A program made the position numbers and the translations under genes. 64,000 bases of DNA, taken from positions 1,768,501 through 1,832,500 of the forward strand of contig NZ_CP008743.1 of NCBI RefSeq assembly GCF_002117145.1. Direction: 5' to 3'. This stretch comes from Candidatus Nucleicultrix amoebiphila FS5. GTDB lineage: Bacteria; Pseudomonadota; Alphaproteobacteria; Caedimonadales; Nucleicultricaceae. Below, piece after piece: positions 36,716-45,363 of this stretch (position 1 is the stretch's first letter; each line of letters begins with the position of its first letter). The notes under the pieces are model-generated. The model had not been told where the DNA came from and searched no databases. It saw only the letters and a list, made by a program, of their open reading frames with translations.

Positions 36716-37819
36716 ATGGCCTTAATTTTGCGTTATTTTACTCTTTTAATTGTTGCGCTTATGGCGACGAGTCTCCCTTTAAAGGCTATTGAAGATGAAA
36801 ATGTTCTAAATCTCTACATTTGGCAAGGAATGGTTCCCCCTGAGATTATTGCTAAGTTTGAGAAAGAAACAGGGGTTAAAGTCATTGTGGATTTCTTTGA
36901 TAGTAATGAAGTCTTGGAAGCGAAACTGCTTCTAGGGCGTTCAGGTTATGATTTAGTGTTTCCAAGTGCTTGGCCTTATCTCGCACGCCAAGTGCCTGCA
37001 GAGCTCTATCAAAAACTTGATAAGAAAAAGCTGCAGAACTACAAAAAAATTGATCCTATTGCTTTTCAAAGACTTGATGAAGCTGATCCAGGAAACCTTT
37101 ATGCGATTCCAATTACCTGGGGCCTTATTGGTTTTGGATATAACGAAGATTTAGTTAAGGAAATTATGCCAGATGCCCCTGTCGATAGTTGGGCAATGTT
37201 TTTTGATCCAAACGTTATTCGTAAATTTAATAGCTGTGGAGTTACGATGCTGGATGAGGCAGTGGATGTTTTTGTGCCCGCCTTGCTTTATTTAAAGTTA
37301 GATGCATCAACAGCTTCTAAGGAAGACATTGATAAAGCAGTAACGTTGCTTCAAAGCGTTCGCCCTTATATAGACCGGTTTGACGTCGCCCGCTCCCCAA
37401 GTGAATTGGCTTCTGGCGACATGTGTCTAGTACAGCATTGGATCAGCAACCTCTATATTGCCTACAATGATGTCCCTAAAAATCAACGTTCTAATATTAA
37501 ATTCGTGATTCCTAAAGAAGGAGCTGGCATGTGGATTGATGTTGCCGCTATTCCTGCGGATGCGCCCCATGCGGATAATGCCCATAAATTTCTCGATTTT
37601 ATTCTAAGACCTGAAAATATTGCTGCCACGAGTAATAAAAATTTCTTTGGTAACTTTGTGCCTGAGTCTAAGCAGTTTATGGATAAGAGCTTAGTGAACA
37701 ATAAGCTTATTTTCCCGGATAAAAAGGATATGAAAAAATTTGTGTTAACCACGGCAAAAGCACCTAAGTTTCAGCGCATGATGACGCGTGCCATGACAAA
37801 AGTCAGAACAGGTACTTAA
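36716..37819 (+). CDS. potF: Putrescine ABC transporter, substrate-binding protein
   Basis: 367 aa with an N-terminal signal (about 1-23). LNLYIWQGMVPPEIIAKFEKE, then FDSNEVLEAKLLLGRSGYDLV, then LASGDMCLVQHWISNLY follow PotF/PotD periplasmic binding proteins; the SNEVLEAKL pattern favours PotF. It delivers polyamine to the PotG-H-I importer, whose genes start 1 kb downstream beyond an opposing gene. Confidence 0.9.
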   Translation: MALILRYFTLLIVALMATSLPLKAIEDENVLNLYIWQGMVPPEIIAKFEKETGVKVIVDFFDSNEVLEAKLLLGRSGYDLVFPSAWPYLARQVPAELYQKLDKKKLQNYKKIDPIAFQRLDEADPGNLYAIPITWGLIGFGYNEDLVKEIMPDAPVDSWAMFFDPNVIRKFNSCGVTMLDEAVDVFVPALLYLKLDASTASKEDIDKAVTLLQSVRPYIDRFDVARSPSELASGDMCLVQHWISNLYIAYNDVPKNQRSNIKFVIPKEGAGMWIDVAAIPADAPHADNAHKFLDFILRPENIAATSNKNFFGNFVPESKQFMDKSLVNNKLIFPDKKDMKKFVLTTAKAPKFQRMMTRAMTKVRTGT

Positions 37820-37823
37820 TAGA

Positions 37824-37844
37824 AGGCAACTTTAGGAGTTGCCT
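37824..37844. terminator. Hairpin between potF and the duplicated exported protein gene
   Basis: 8-bp arms AGGCAACT / AGTTGCCT around 5 bp, overlapping the last codons of the minus-strand gene. There is no T-run, so termination is uncertain. Confidence 0.4.
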
Positions 37845-38635
37845 GCTACAGGTTGTAGACTTTTCTCATGCCAACGCATTAAATATTGAGAAACTGCTTT
37901 AGCCGCAATCATGCCTGTTGAGATGTACCCTAAGACAGTGCCTGCCGTTCCAAGAGAAATCGTTGCTTCAGCAGAAAAGCCGCCATAATTTTGGAGTCCG
38001 ACACAAATGGTGCTGCCTTGGGCTGCTAAGAAGTTGATCACATCAAAGTAAGTTTCTGCGGCTCCCCAAAACTTGAGCATTGTGCTGTGATATCGTGGAA
38101 GACATCCTTGAGGAGCGCTATCGTTATCCAAGGTGACTGTTATGGACGGTAATGCTGAGACGGAAGAGTTAGAAGCATTCTTTCTATGCGCTTCTTGAAT
38201 AAGTTGTCTTAATTGATCCTCATGACGACGTATCAAATACTTTGATCCACCTTTGCCTGCGACCATAAAGGATGAAATTTGTCCAAGGATTAAGCTTGAT
38301 AAGCCAAGCTTTGAGAGAGCCTCAGGCGAAAATGAGATGTATGTCTTAAGAAGAGCTGTTAAAGCGCTGCCTTTAGCTGCTAAAGTGTGAACAATGTCAA
38401 AAGGGGTATCCATAGCAATCCAAAATTTTCTCATAACCCGATGATAATTATCCCAACACCCAGGAACATCTTCATCAAGATTAATGTCTTTCATTGTTCC
38501 GCCTTGGGTCGTGTTTTCTGCAGTTGTTCTTAAAGGAGAATCCTCTCTTAAAAGGTCCTCTGTCCCATAAGAAATTGAAGTCGTTAGAGGAATCAGCAGT
38601 GTTAAAACTACAAAAATAAAAGATATTTTTTTCAT
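37832..38635 (-). CDS. Exported protein with an internal duplication
   Basis: 267 aa. Signal peptide about 1-24. Two copies of an 84-residue unit follow at 59-142 and 177-260, both starting with Gly-Cys, then YH, M, KFW, FD, LAA, GS, FS, EA, LG, IS, and ending YL-R-HE. Each has two hydrophobic helices with small residues (for example LGLSSLILGQISSFMVAG). About one third of positions agree. The family is not recognised. It may insert in a membrane or pair through Cys60/Cys178. It lies antisense inside the putrescine transporter cluster. Confidence 0.7.
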   Translation of the reverse strand: MKKISFIFVVLTLLIPLTTSISYGTEDLLREDSPLRTTAENTTQGGTMKDINLDEDVPGCWDNYHRVMRKFWIAMDTPFDIVHTLAAKGSALTALLKTYISFSPEALSKLGLSSLILGQISSFMVAGKGGSKYLIRRHEDQLRQLIQEAHRKNASNSSVSALPSITVTLDNDSAPQGCLPRYHSTMLKFWGAAETYFDVINFLAAQGSTICVGLQNYGGFSAEATISLGTAGTVLGYISTGMIAAKAVSQYLMRWHEKSLQPVAGNS

Positions 38636-38854
38636 GAAACGCTCCTATTGTTTTTTGGCTCTCACATCATGGGGATTTTGAGCTTAAGGAATGATTAATT
38701 TTTATTCCAAAAAATCCTTCTTTTTTCTTGATATATCCTGGTAGAAGAGTATAACGCCGTTTATAATTTTTTTGAGGACGCAGCGCTCTATTTGCGTTAA
38801 AAAGAATAGAGGGTCAACCTGACAGAGATGTCGGAGTAGGAAAGAGGTAAATAA

Positions 38855-39997
38855 ATGGCTGTTGCAGATCGCCCAAGTCAAGGACTTCCCCCATGGCAGG
38901 ATCCAAAGGCTCAGCCTTACATTCTTGTAGATCATGTGTCCAAAAACTATGATGGATTAGTTGCCTTAAATAACGCCTATCTCAGCGTTTATAAGGGAGA
39001 GTTTTTTGCTCTTCTTGGGCCTTCTGGTTGTGGTAAAACGACTTTATTGCGAATTCTTTCCGGTTTTGAAGCGCCGTCTTCTGGCAAAGTGTATATCGAT
39101 GGATCTGATATGACGGCTGTAGCTCCCTATGAACGTCCAGTCAATTTGATGTTCCAATCTTATGCGCTTTTTCCACATATGACTGTGGAACAAAATATTG
39201 CTTTTGGACTTAAGCAAGAAGGGTTGCCAAAAACAGAGATTAGAGATCGCGTTTCTTCAATATTGGAACTTGTTCATTTGACGAAACACAGTCGTCGTAA
39301 GCCTGAACAACTTTCAGGAGGTCAACGTCAGCGTGTGGCATTAGCGCGTTGTTTGGTTAAACAGCCTAAATTATTACTCTTGGATGAGCCATTAGGGGCT
39401 TTGGACCGTCAATTGCGTGAAAAAACTCAATTTGAGTTGGTGAGCATTCAGGAAAAGCTAGGGATTACATTCATTATGGTAACCCATGATCAGGAAGAAG
39501 CGATGACGATGTCAACGCGCATAGCGGTGATGGAAGAAGGACGCATCCGACAAGTAGGAACACCGACTGAAATTTATGAATATCCGAACTCTTATTATGT
39601 CGCTGATTTTATTGGGGATATGAATATTTTTGAAGGAATTGTGGCAGAAGAAACAGAAGAGCACGTGGTTGTTCATTCTGAGGAAGCAGGGACAACCCTT
39701 TATGTTAGCAGTTTTGCATCAGCTCCTGTTGGAGCGCATGTGGCTGTCGCTATTCGACCTGAAAAAGTTGTGATTTCCTCAAATCGTAAGCACGTTGGCC
39801 CTAATTTTATGAAAGGGATTGTGAGTGAAATAGCATATCTTGGAGACGTGTCTATTTATCACGTGGAACTGCCCAATAAGAAAAAAGTTTTAGCGACGGT
39901 GACGAACCAATTTCGTATGGCTGAGCGTCCCATTAACTGGGATGATCAAGTATATCTTTCATGGCGCCCTGAAAGTGCTGTGATTTTAACAGGATAA
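38855..39997 (+). CDS. potG: Putrescine ABC transporter, ATP-binding protein
   Basis: 380 aa. Walker A GPSGCGKTT, signature LSGGQRQRVALARC, Walker B LLLLDEPLGALD and the switch His in VTHDQEEAM are all intact. A C-terminal TOBE domain (about 290-375) follows. FQSYALFPHMTVEQNIAFGL is typical of the polyamine (PotA/PotG) group. Rough spacing with potH is 3 bp. GAGG lies upstream. Confidence 0.93.
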   Translation: MAVADRPSQGLPPWQDPKAQPYILVDHVSKNYDGLVALNNAYLSVYKGEFFALLGPSGCGKTTLLRILSGFEAPSSGKVYIDGSDMTAVAPYERPVNLMFQSYALFPHMTVEQNIAFGLKQEGLPKTEIRDRVSSILELVHLTKHSRRKPEQLSGGQRQRVALARCLVKQPKLLLLDEPLGALDRQLREKTQFELVSIQEKLGITFIMVTHDQEEAMTMSTRIAVMEEGRIRQVGTPTEIYEYPNSYYVADFIGDMNIFEGIVAEETEEHVVVHSEEAGTTLYVSSFASAPVGAHVAVAIRPEKVVISSNRKHVGPNFMKGIVSEIAYLGDVSIYHVELPNKKKVLATVTNQFRMAERPINWDDQVYLSWRPESAVILTG

Positions 39998-40000
39998 ATT

Positions 40001-40930
40001 ATGATAAGAACCTTTCAGTCATGGAAAGAGGGGATTAAACAATCCTTTCTTCGCCGATTTCTTAGTCGCAGTCTAGTGATTGCTATTCCTTATGGATGGC
40101 ATATTGCCTTTTTTCTGGTTCCTTTTTTCATTGTGGTCAGAATAAGTTTTTCAGACAGTGTTTTGGGAGCGCCGCCCTATACGGCGATCTTCCAATGGTT
40201 GGAAGATTCGACTCTGCAAATACGTCTGAGTTTCTTTAATTACAGCTCTTTGATCGATGATAAGCTTTATTTTGCGGCGTATTCACAATCCATTATAGTC
40301 GCTGGGTTGTCGACGATACTCTGTTTATTTATCGGTTATCCTATTGCTTATGGTATTACGCGTGTTTCTGATAGTTGGCGTCTTCCTTTGTTGATGCTCG
40401 TGATCCTTCCATTTTGGACGTCGTTTTTAATTCGTGTCTATGCTTGGGTAGGTATCTTGAACAACAAGGGGCTTATTAATAATTTTCTGATGGGATGGGG
40501 AATTATTAATGAACCTTTGCCCCTGATTAATAACAATTTTGCAGTATGTCTCGGCATCGTTTACTCTTATTTGCCGTTTATGATTTTGCCTTTGTACGCT
40601 ACGCTCGATAAGATCAACCCTCTTTTGCTGGAAGCTGCTTATGATTTAGGGTGTAAGCCATTAAAAGCATTTTTCACTATTACTGTTCCCCTTTCTTTGA
40701 GAGGTGCTGTCGCAGGTGCTATGCTGGTTTTTATTCCCAGTATGGGAGAGTTCGTTATTCCCGAGCTTTTGGGCGGATCTGATACTCTCATGATCGGAAA
40801 AATTTTGTGGACAGAGTTTTTGGTTAATCGTGATTGGCCTTTGGCATCAGGTCTCGCAGTTGCAATGCTTGGGCTTCTCGTTCTGCCTATTTCGCTCTTT
40901 CAGAAATTCCTTGCCACGGGAGATGATTAG
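40001..40930 (+). CDS. potH: Putrescine ABC transporter, permease
   Basis: 309 aa, six predicted membrane segments, with the EAA loop EAAYDLGCKPLKAFFTITVPL (contacts the ATPase). LPFWTSFLIRVYAWVGILN and FIPSMGEFVIPELLGG are typical of PotH/PotB. It lies 3 bp after potG and 3 bp before potI, in one operon. Confidence 0.92.
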   Translation: MIRTFQSWKEGIKQSFLRRFLSRSLVIAIPYGWHIAFFLVPFFIVVRISFSDSVLGAPPYTAIFQWLEDSTLQIRLSFFNYSSLIDDKLYFAAYSQSIIVAGLSTILCLFIGYPIAYGITRVSDSWRLPLLMLVILPFWTSFLIRVYAWVGILNNKGLINNFLMGWGIINEPLPLINNNFAVCLGIVYSYLPFMILPLYATLDKINPLLLEAAYDLGCKPLKAFFTITVPLSLRGAVAGAMLVFIPSMGEFVIPELLGGSDTLMIGKILWTEFLVNRDWPLASGLAVAMLGLLVLPISLFQKFLATGDD

Positions 40931-40933
40931 TCT

Positions 40934-41755
40934 ATGAAAGCCCGTCGCAGTATTTTTCTTTTTACATTTATGGTCTTTGGGTATGTCTTTTTATATGCCC
41001 CCATTATGTCGCTTATCATTTATTCTTTTAATGAGTCTAAAGTCGTAAGCCTTTGGACAGGATTCTCTTTAAAGTGGTATAAAGCGCTCTTTGCAAATCA
41101 AGACATTCTTAACGCTGCATGGTTGAGCTTAAAGATTGCTTTTATGACTGCAAATTTAGCTGTGATCATCGGAACGGTCGGTGCTTTAGTTATTGTGCGT
41201 TTTAAGTCTTTTAAAGGGAAATCAATTCTAAATGGATTGGTGACAGCTCCTCTGGTTATGCCAGATGTCATGACTGGTTTAGCGCTTCTGTTGATGTTTG
41301 TTGTTCTCGGACAGACAATAGGATGGCCGAAGAGAGGAATAACAACAATTACTTTGGGTCATGCGACTATTGCTATTGCCTATGTTCTCGTAGTTGTAAG
41401 AGCACGTTTGGCAGAGTTTGATGTAGACCTTGAGGAAGCTGCTCTTGATTTAGGTGCAAAACCGATGACGGTATTTTTTAGAATTACTTTACCAATTATA
41501 TTCCCGTCGATTGCTGCTGGGTGGCTTTTGGCTTTTACTCTGTCTCTCGATGACGTAGTGCTTGCAAGCTTTTTGTCAGGGCCTGGATCCACTACATTGC
41601 CTCTTGTTGTATTCTCAAGTATTAGAAAAGGAGTAAGTCCTGAAATTAATGCTTTGGCCACAATTATTGTTTTATTGGTAACCGTGGGGATTCTGATTGC
41701 AGGTTATGTTGTGAATCGACGTATTAAAACTAAACAACGTTGGCAAGATATTTAA
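40934..41755 (+). CDS. potI: Putrescine ABC transporter, permease
   Basis: 273 aa, second transmembrane subunit. APIMSLIIYSFNESK near the N-terminus, the EAA loop EEAALDLGAKPMTVFFRITL, and SLDDVVLASFLSGPGSTTLP match PotI/PotC. Completes the PotFGHI importer. mipZ begins only a few bases after the stop, so both may be cotranscribed. Confidence 0.92.
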   Translation: MKARRSIFLFTFMVFGYVFLYAPIMSLIIYSFNESKVVSLWTGFSLKWYKALFANQDILNAAWLSLKIAFMTANLAVIIGTVGALVIVRFKSFKGKSILNGLVTAPLVMPDVMTGLALLLMFVVLGQTIGWPKRGITTITLGHATIAIAYVLVVVRARLAEFDVDLEEAALDLGAKPMTVFFRITLPIIFPSIAAGWLLAFTLSLDDVVLASFLSGPGSTTLPLVVFSSIRKGVSPEINALATIIVLLVTVGILIAGYVVNRRIKTKQRWQDI

Positions 41756-41760
41756 AGAAA

Positions 41761-42609
41761 ATGGAGTTCAACAAAGTGTCAAATAATTTGAGAAAGCCCT
41801 ATGTCATTGTTTTGGGTAACGAAAAGGGTGGCACTGGTAAGTCGACAGTGTCGATGCATCTTATTACGCATCTTTTAAGATTAGGATTTCAAGTTGGCAG
41901 CATTGACGTGGATGCACGTCAAGGTACATTAAGCCGTTATATTGAAAACCGTAATGATTATAAAAAGCGCAAAGGTGTCAATTTACCCATGCCCGATCAT
42001 CAGCCCATTTTTAAGAGTGAGTTGAAAAGTTTAGATGAAGCTGAGAAGGATGAAACGAGTCGTTTTGATACTTGCTTGAAAACTTTTCAAAATAAGGATT
42101 TCATCGTTATTGATACACCCGGTAGCGACAGCTTTTTATCTCGTTACGCTCATTCATTTGCTGATACACTTATTACACCATTGAATGATAGCTTTATTGA
42201 TTTGGACATGCTTGGTCGCGTTAATCCAGAATCTGGCAAGGTTGAAAAACCGAGTACCTATGCAGAAATGGTCTGGGATCAAAAGAAACGTCGCGCTATG
42301 CGTGGTAAGGGGACTTTTGATTGGATTGTGATCCGTAATCGCTTAAGTTCCCATCGGGCGAAGAATAAGAAAGAAATGCAAGGAGCTTTGGAAAATCTTG
42401 CAAAACGTATTGGTTTTCGTTTGGGCTGGGGACTTGGAGAAAGAGTTATTTTTCGTGAACTGTTTTTAGACGGACTCACCCTTCTGGATCTAAAAGATGC
42501 GGGAATTAGTATGACTCTTTCTCACTTAACTGCACGTCAAGAACTTCGGGCTTTGTTGGAGATGATTCGCTTGCCCGCTTTATCAGAAAAACTTTCTAAA
42601 GCCAGTTAA
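41761..42609 (+). CDS. mipZ: MipZ, division-plane positioning ATPase
   Basis: ParA-like ATPase that forms a polar gradient and blocks FtsZ assembly away from midcell in Alphaproteobacteria. Up to 282 aa. Deviant Walker A NEKGGTGKST (20-29), DVDARQGTLSRYIENR and FIVIDTPGSDS are diagnostic of MipZ. GTG 41776 has a better ribosome site (GGAG 9 bp before) and would give 277 aa. Substrate protein FtsZ is encoded at the window's start. Confidence 0.93.
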   Translation: MEFNKVSNNLRKPYVIVLGNEKGGTGKSTVSMHLITHLLRLGFQVGSIDVDARQGTLSRYIENRNDYKKRKGVNLPMPDHQPIFKSELKSLDEAEKDETSRFDTCLKTFQNKDFIVIDTPGSDSFLSRYAHSFADTLITPLNDSFIDLDMLGRVNPESGKVEKPSTYAEMVWDQKKRRAMRGKGTFDWIVIRNRLSSHRAKNKKEMQGALENLAKRIGFRLGWGLGERVIFRELFLDGLTLLDLKDAGISMTLSHLTARQELRALLEMIRLPALSEKLSKAS

Positions 42610-42621
42610 GGAGCGCACAGA

Positions 42622-43050
42622 ATGTCAATTCTTGTAGGCGCAGTTTTATTAGTGGCTACTCTTTTTCTGGCGCGTTGGTTTATACATGTAGATACTGAAA
42701 CGCGTGCTAAAGCTGCTAAAATTGGCTTGGCTATCGTTGTTGTTTTGGCTTTTGTATTAATCTTTTTTGGGTTAAGGCTGCCATTCGTTATTACGGGCTT
42801 ATTCGTCCTCATTCCATTTTTGCCTTATTTTTTTCAACAAGAAACACAAGAACTCTCTAAATCAGCTGTCTCAACACATATGACGTTAGAAGAGGCACGT
42901 CAAATCCTCGGTGTTAAGGCCCGTGATACGGAAGAAGAGATTTTAAAGGCCTATCGCCGCATTATTCAAAAAGTGCATCCAGATAAGGGAGGATCAGCTT
43001 ATCTGGCAGCAAAAGTTAATCACGCTAAAGATGTTCTTTTGAAAAATTAA
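42622..43050 (+). CDS. Membrane-anchored J-domain protein
   Basis: 142 aa. Two to three membrane segments (about 1-20, 33-50, 52-70), then a J domain at about 88-142 with the HPD motif at 119-121, needed to stimulate DnaK. The layout resembles Tim14/Pam18-like or DjlC-type proteins; a J-protein next to mipZ is common in Alphaproteobacteria. Its client is unknown. Confidence 0.88.
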   Translation: MSILVGAVLLVATLFLARWFIHVDTETRAKAAKIGLAIVVVLAFVLIFFGLRLPFVITGLFVLIPFLPYFFQQETQELSKSAVSTHMTLEEARQILGVKARDTEEEILKAYRRIIQKVHPDKGGSAYLAAKVNHAKDVLLKN

Positions 43051-43111
43051 TTGTTTTTCTGACCGTGATTCGATAAACGGGAAGGGACGTTGTATAAATC
43101 ATGGATAGGAT

Positions 43112-44017
43112 ATGAAAAAAGTTCGTAAAGCCATTTTTCCTGTTGGGGGGCTAGGAACACGTTTTTTGCCTGCAACTAAAGCGATGCCAAAAGAAATGCT
43201 TCCTGTGGTGGATAAACCATTGATTCAATATGCCGTTGAAGAAGCTGCCGCCGCTGGCATTGAAGAATTTATTTTCGTAACGGGACGTGGAAAGACTTCT
43301 ATTGAAGATCACTTTGATCATTCTTTTGAGCTTGAGTCGATGCTTAAGGATAGAGGCAATAACAATGCCTTAGATGACCTATCAGGACTTGTGCGAGCCC
43401 CCGGTAGCATCTGTTATTTGCGTCAACAGGAACCTTTGGGGCTAGGACATGCCGTATGGTGTGCGCGCCATTTGATTAATGATGAACCTTTTGCCGTTCT
43501 TTCTGCCGATGATTTTATTTTAAGTGATCAGCCTTGTTTAAAGCAAATGGTTGAGGCTTACGATGACGGAAATATGGTTGCAGTGACAAATGTTCCGCAA
43601 CAGAACGTTTCTCGCTATGGCATCTTGGATGTTGACAGAGATGAGGGAAATAAAGTGTGGGCAAAGGGTGTGGTTGAAAAACCTCCTGTTGATAAAGCTC
43701 CTTCTAATGTCGCGATTATCGGGCGTTATGTTTTACTTCCTGAAATTTTTACGCATTTAGAGCGTCAAGAGCGAGGTGCTGGCGGTGAAATCCAATTAAC
43801 TGACGCGTTTATTCCGATGATAGGAAAATATCCTTTTGTGGGATATAGATTTAAGGGACGCCGCTTTGACTGTGGTTCAAAAGAGGGGTTGTTAGCAGCA
43901 AATCTTAATGTTGCTTTTAAACGAGACGATCTTAAACAATCCGTCACTCAAGAGATTCAAGCACTTTATGATGAGATCTCTGAGCATTCTCAAAACGTTA
44001 AAATTAAAGGAGCTTAA
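43112..44017 (+). CDS. galU: UTP--glucose-1-phosphate uridylyltransferase
   Basis: 301 aa. GGLGTRFLPATKAMPKEMLP (8-27) is the nucleotide-binding signature, and VEKPPVDKAPSN contains the second active-site lysine. It makes UDP-glucose for ugd (next gene, 0 bp gap) and for LPS or capsule sugars. AGGA lies before the ATG. Confidence 0.96.
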   Translation: MKKVRKAIFPVGGLGTRFLPATKAMPKEMLPVVDKPLIQYAVEEAAAAGIEEFIFVTGRGKTSIEDHFDHSFELESMLKDRGNNNALDDLSGLVRAPGSICYLRQQEPLGLGHAVWCARHLINDEPFAVLSADDFILSDQPCLKQMVEAYDDGNMVAVTNVPQQNVSRYGILDVDRDEGNKVWAKGVVEKPPVDKAPSNVAIIGRYVLLPEIFTHLERQERGAGGEIQLTDAFIPMIGKYPFVGYRFKGRRFDCGSKEGLLAANLNVAFKRDDLKQSVTQEIQALYDEISEHSQNVKIKGA

Positions 44018-45361
44018 ATGCGCATTTCAGTTATTGGCACAGGATATGTAGGCCTAGTTTCTGGCACGTGCTTTGCAGAATTTGGTGTTCATGTAACTTG
44101 TGTAGACAAAGATCAAACAAAAATCGAAGCTCTTAAAAGAGGGATTATTCCGATTTATGAACCTGGATTAGAGCAGCTGGTAACAGATAATGTTAAAGCG
44201 GGACGTCTCGAATTTTCAACTGACCTCAAGGCGTCTGTAAAAGAAGCGGATATCGTGTTTATAGCAGTAGGGACACCGACGCGTCGTGGTGGCGGTCATG
44301 CAGATCTTTCTTATGTATTTGCGGCTGCTGAGGAAATTGGCCAATCCTTAGAGGGATATACTATTATTGCGACTAAATCCACTGTACCTGTAGGGACAGG
44401 CCGAAAGGTTGAGGAGATTTTAAAAAAGACCAATCCTAAGGCAGAGTTTGATGTTGTCTCCAATCCCGAGTTTTTAAGAGAAGGGTCGGCGATTGAAGAT
44501 TTTATGAGACCTGATCGTGTGGTAATTGGCTGCAGTAGTGCACGTGCCGAAGAATTGATGCGTCAGCTTTATCGTCCTTTATACCTTATTGAAACACCTT
44601 TGGTGATGACGAGCCTAGAGACAGCTGAGCTTACGAAGTATGCATCAAATGCTTTTCTGGCGACTAAAATAGCCTTCATCAATGAAATTGCAGATTTATG
44701 TGAAAAAACTGGTGCCGATGTGCAAGCAGTTGCAAAGGGTATGGGATTAGATAAACGGATTGGTGGTAAGTTTCTTCATGCGGGCCCAGGTTATGGAGGC
44801 TCATGTTTTCCGAAGGACACCTTGGCGCTGGCCCAAACAGCAAATGATTATGGTTCTCCCTTGATCATTGTAGACACTGTTGTTTCAAGTAATGATAAAC
44901 GTAAAAAACAAATGGTGAATAAAATTATTGCAGCTTGTGGTGGAACTGTTCAAGGAAAGAGCATTGCGGTTTTAGGGGTTACTTTTAAGCCAAATACGGA
45001 TGATATGAGAGAAAGTCCGAGTTTAGACATTATACCAGGACTTCAAAAACAGGGAGCTGAAGTACGAGCCTATGATCCAAAAGGAATGGAAGAAGCCAAA
45101 GAGCTTTTGCCTAATGTTATGTGGTTTGAAGATCCGTATGCGCCTATGAAAAAAGCTGAAGCTGTAGTGATTCTTACGGAATGGAACGAATTTCGTGCGT
45201 TGGATCTTGATCGCATGAAAAATGAACTTAAAACTCCGATGGTCATTGACTTGCGCAATATATATAAGGCCGATGAAATGGCACAGGCAGGATTAGATTA
45301 TGTGTCGATCGGTAGAACTCCTGTGTACAAAACGAAAGAAGGCTTAAGGGCCGTCATATAG
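44018..45361 (+). CDS. ugd: UDP-glucose 6-dehydrogenase
   Basis: 447 aa. NAD loop GTGYVGLVSG (7-16), catalytic C263 in GGSCFPKDT, and FKPNTDDMRESPS in the C-terminal domain. Oxidises UDP-glucose to UDP-glucuronate for surface polysaccharide or lipid A modification. Directly follows galU; the phosphomannomutase gene starts 2 bp later. Confidence 0.96.
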   Translation: MRISVIGTGYVGLVSGTCFAEFGVHVTCVDKDQTKIEALKRGIIPIYEPGLEQLVTDNVKAGRLEFSTDLKASVKEADIVFIAVGTPTRRGGGHADLSYVFAAAEEIGQSLEGYTIIATKSTVPVGTGRKVEEILKKTNPKAEFDVVSNPEFLREGSAIEDFMRPDRVVIGCSSARAEELMRQLYRPLYLIETPLVMTSLETAELTKYASNAFLATKIAFINEIADLCEKTGADVQAVAKGMGLDKRIGGKFLHAGPGYGGSCFPKDTLALAQTANDYGSPLIIVDTVVSSNDKRKKQMVNKIIAACGGTVQGKSIAVLGVTFKPNTDDMRESPSLDIIPGLQKQGAEVRAYDPKGMEEAKELLPNVMWFEDPYAPMKKAEAVVILTEWNEFRALDLDRMKNELKTPMVIDLRNIYKADEMAQAGLDYVSIGRTPVYKTKEGLRAVI

Positions 45362-45363
45362 AT

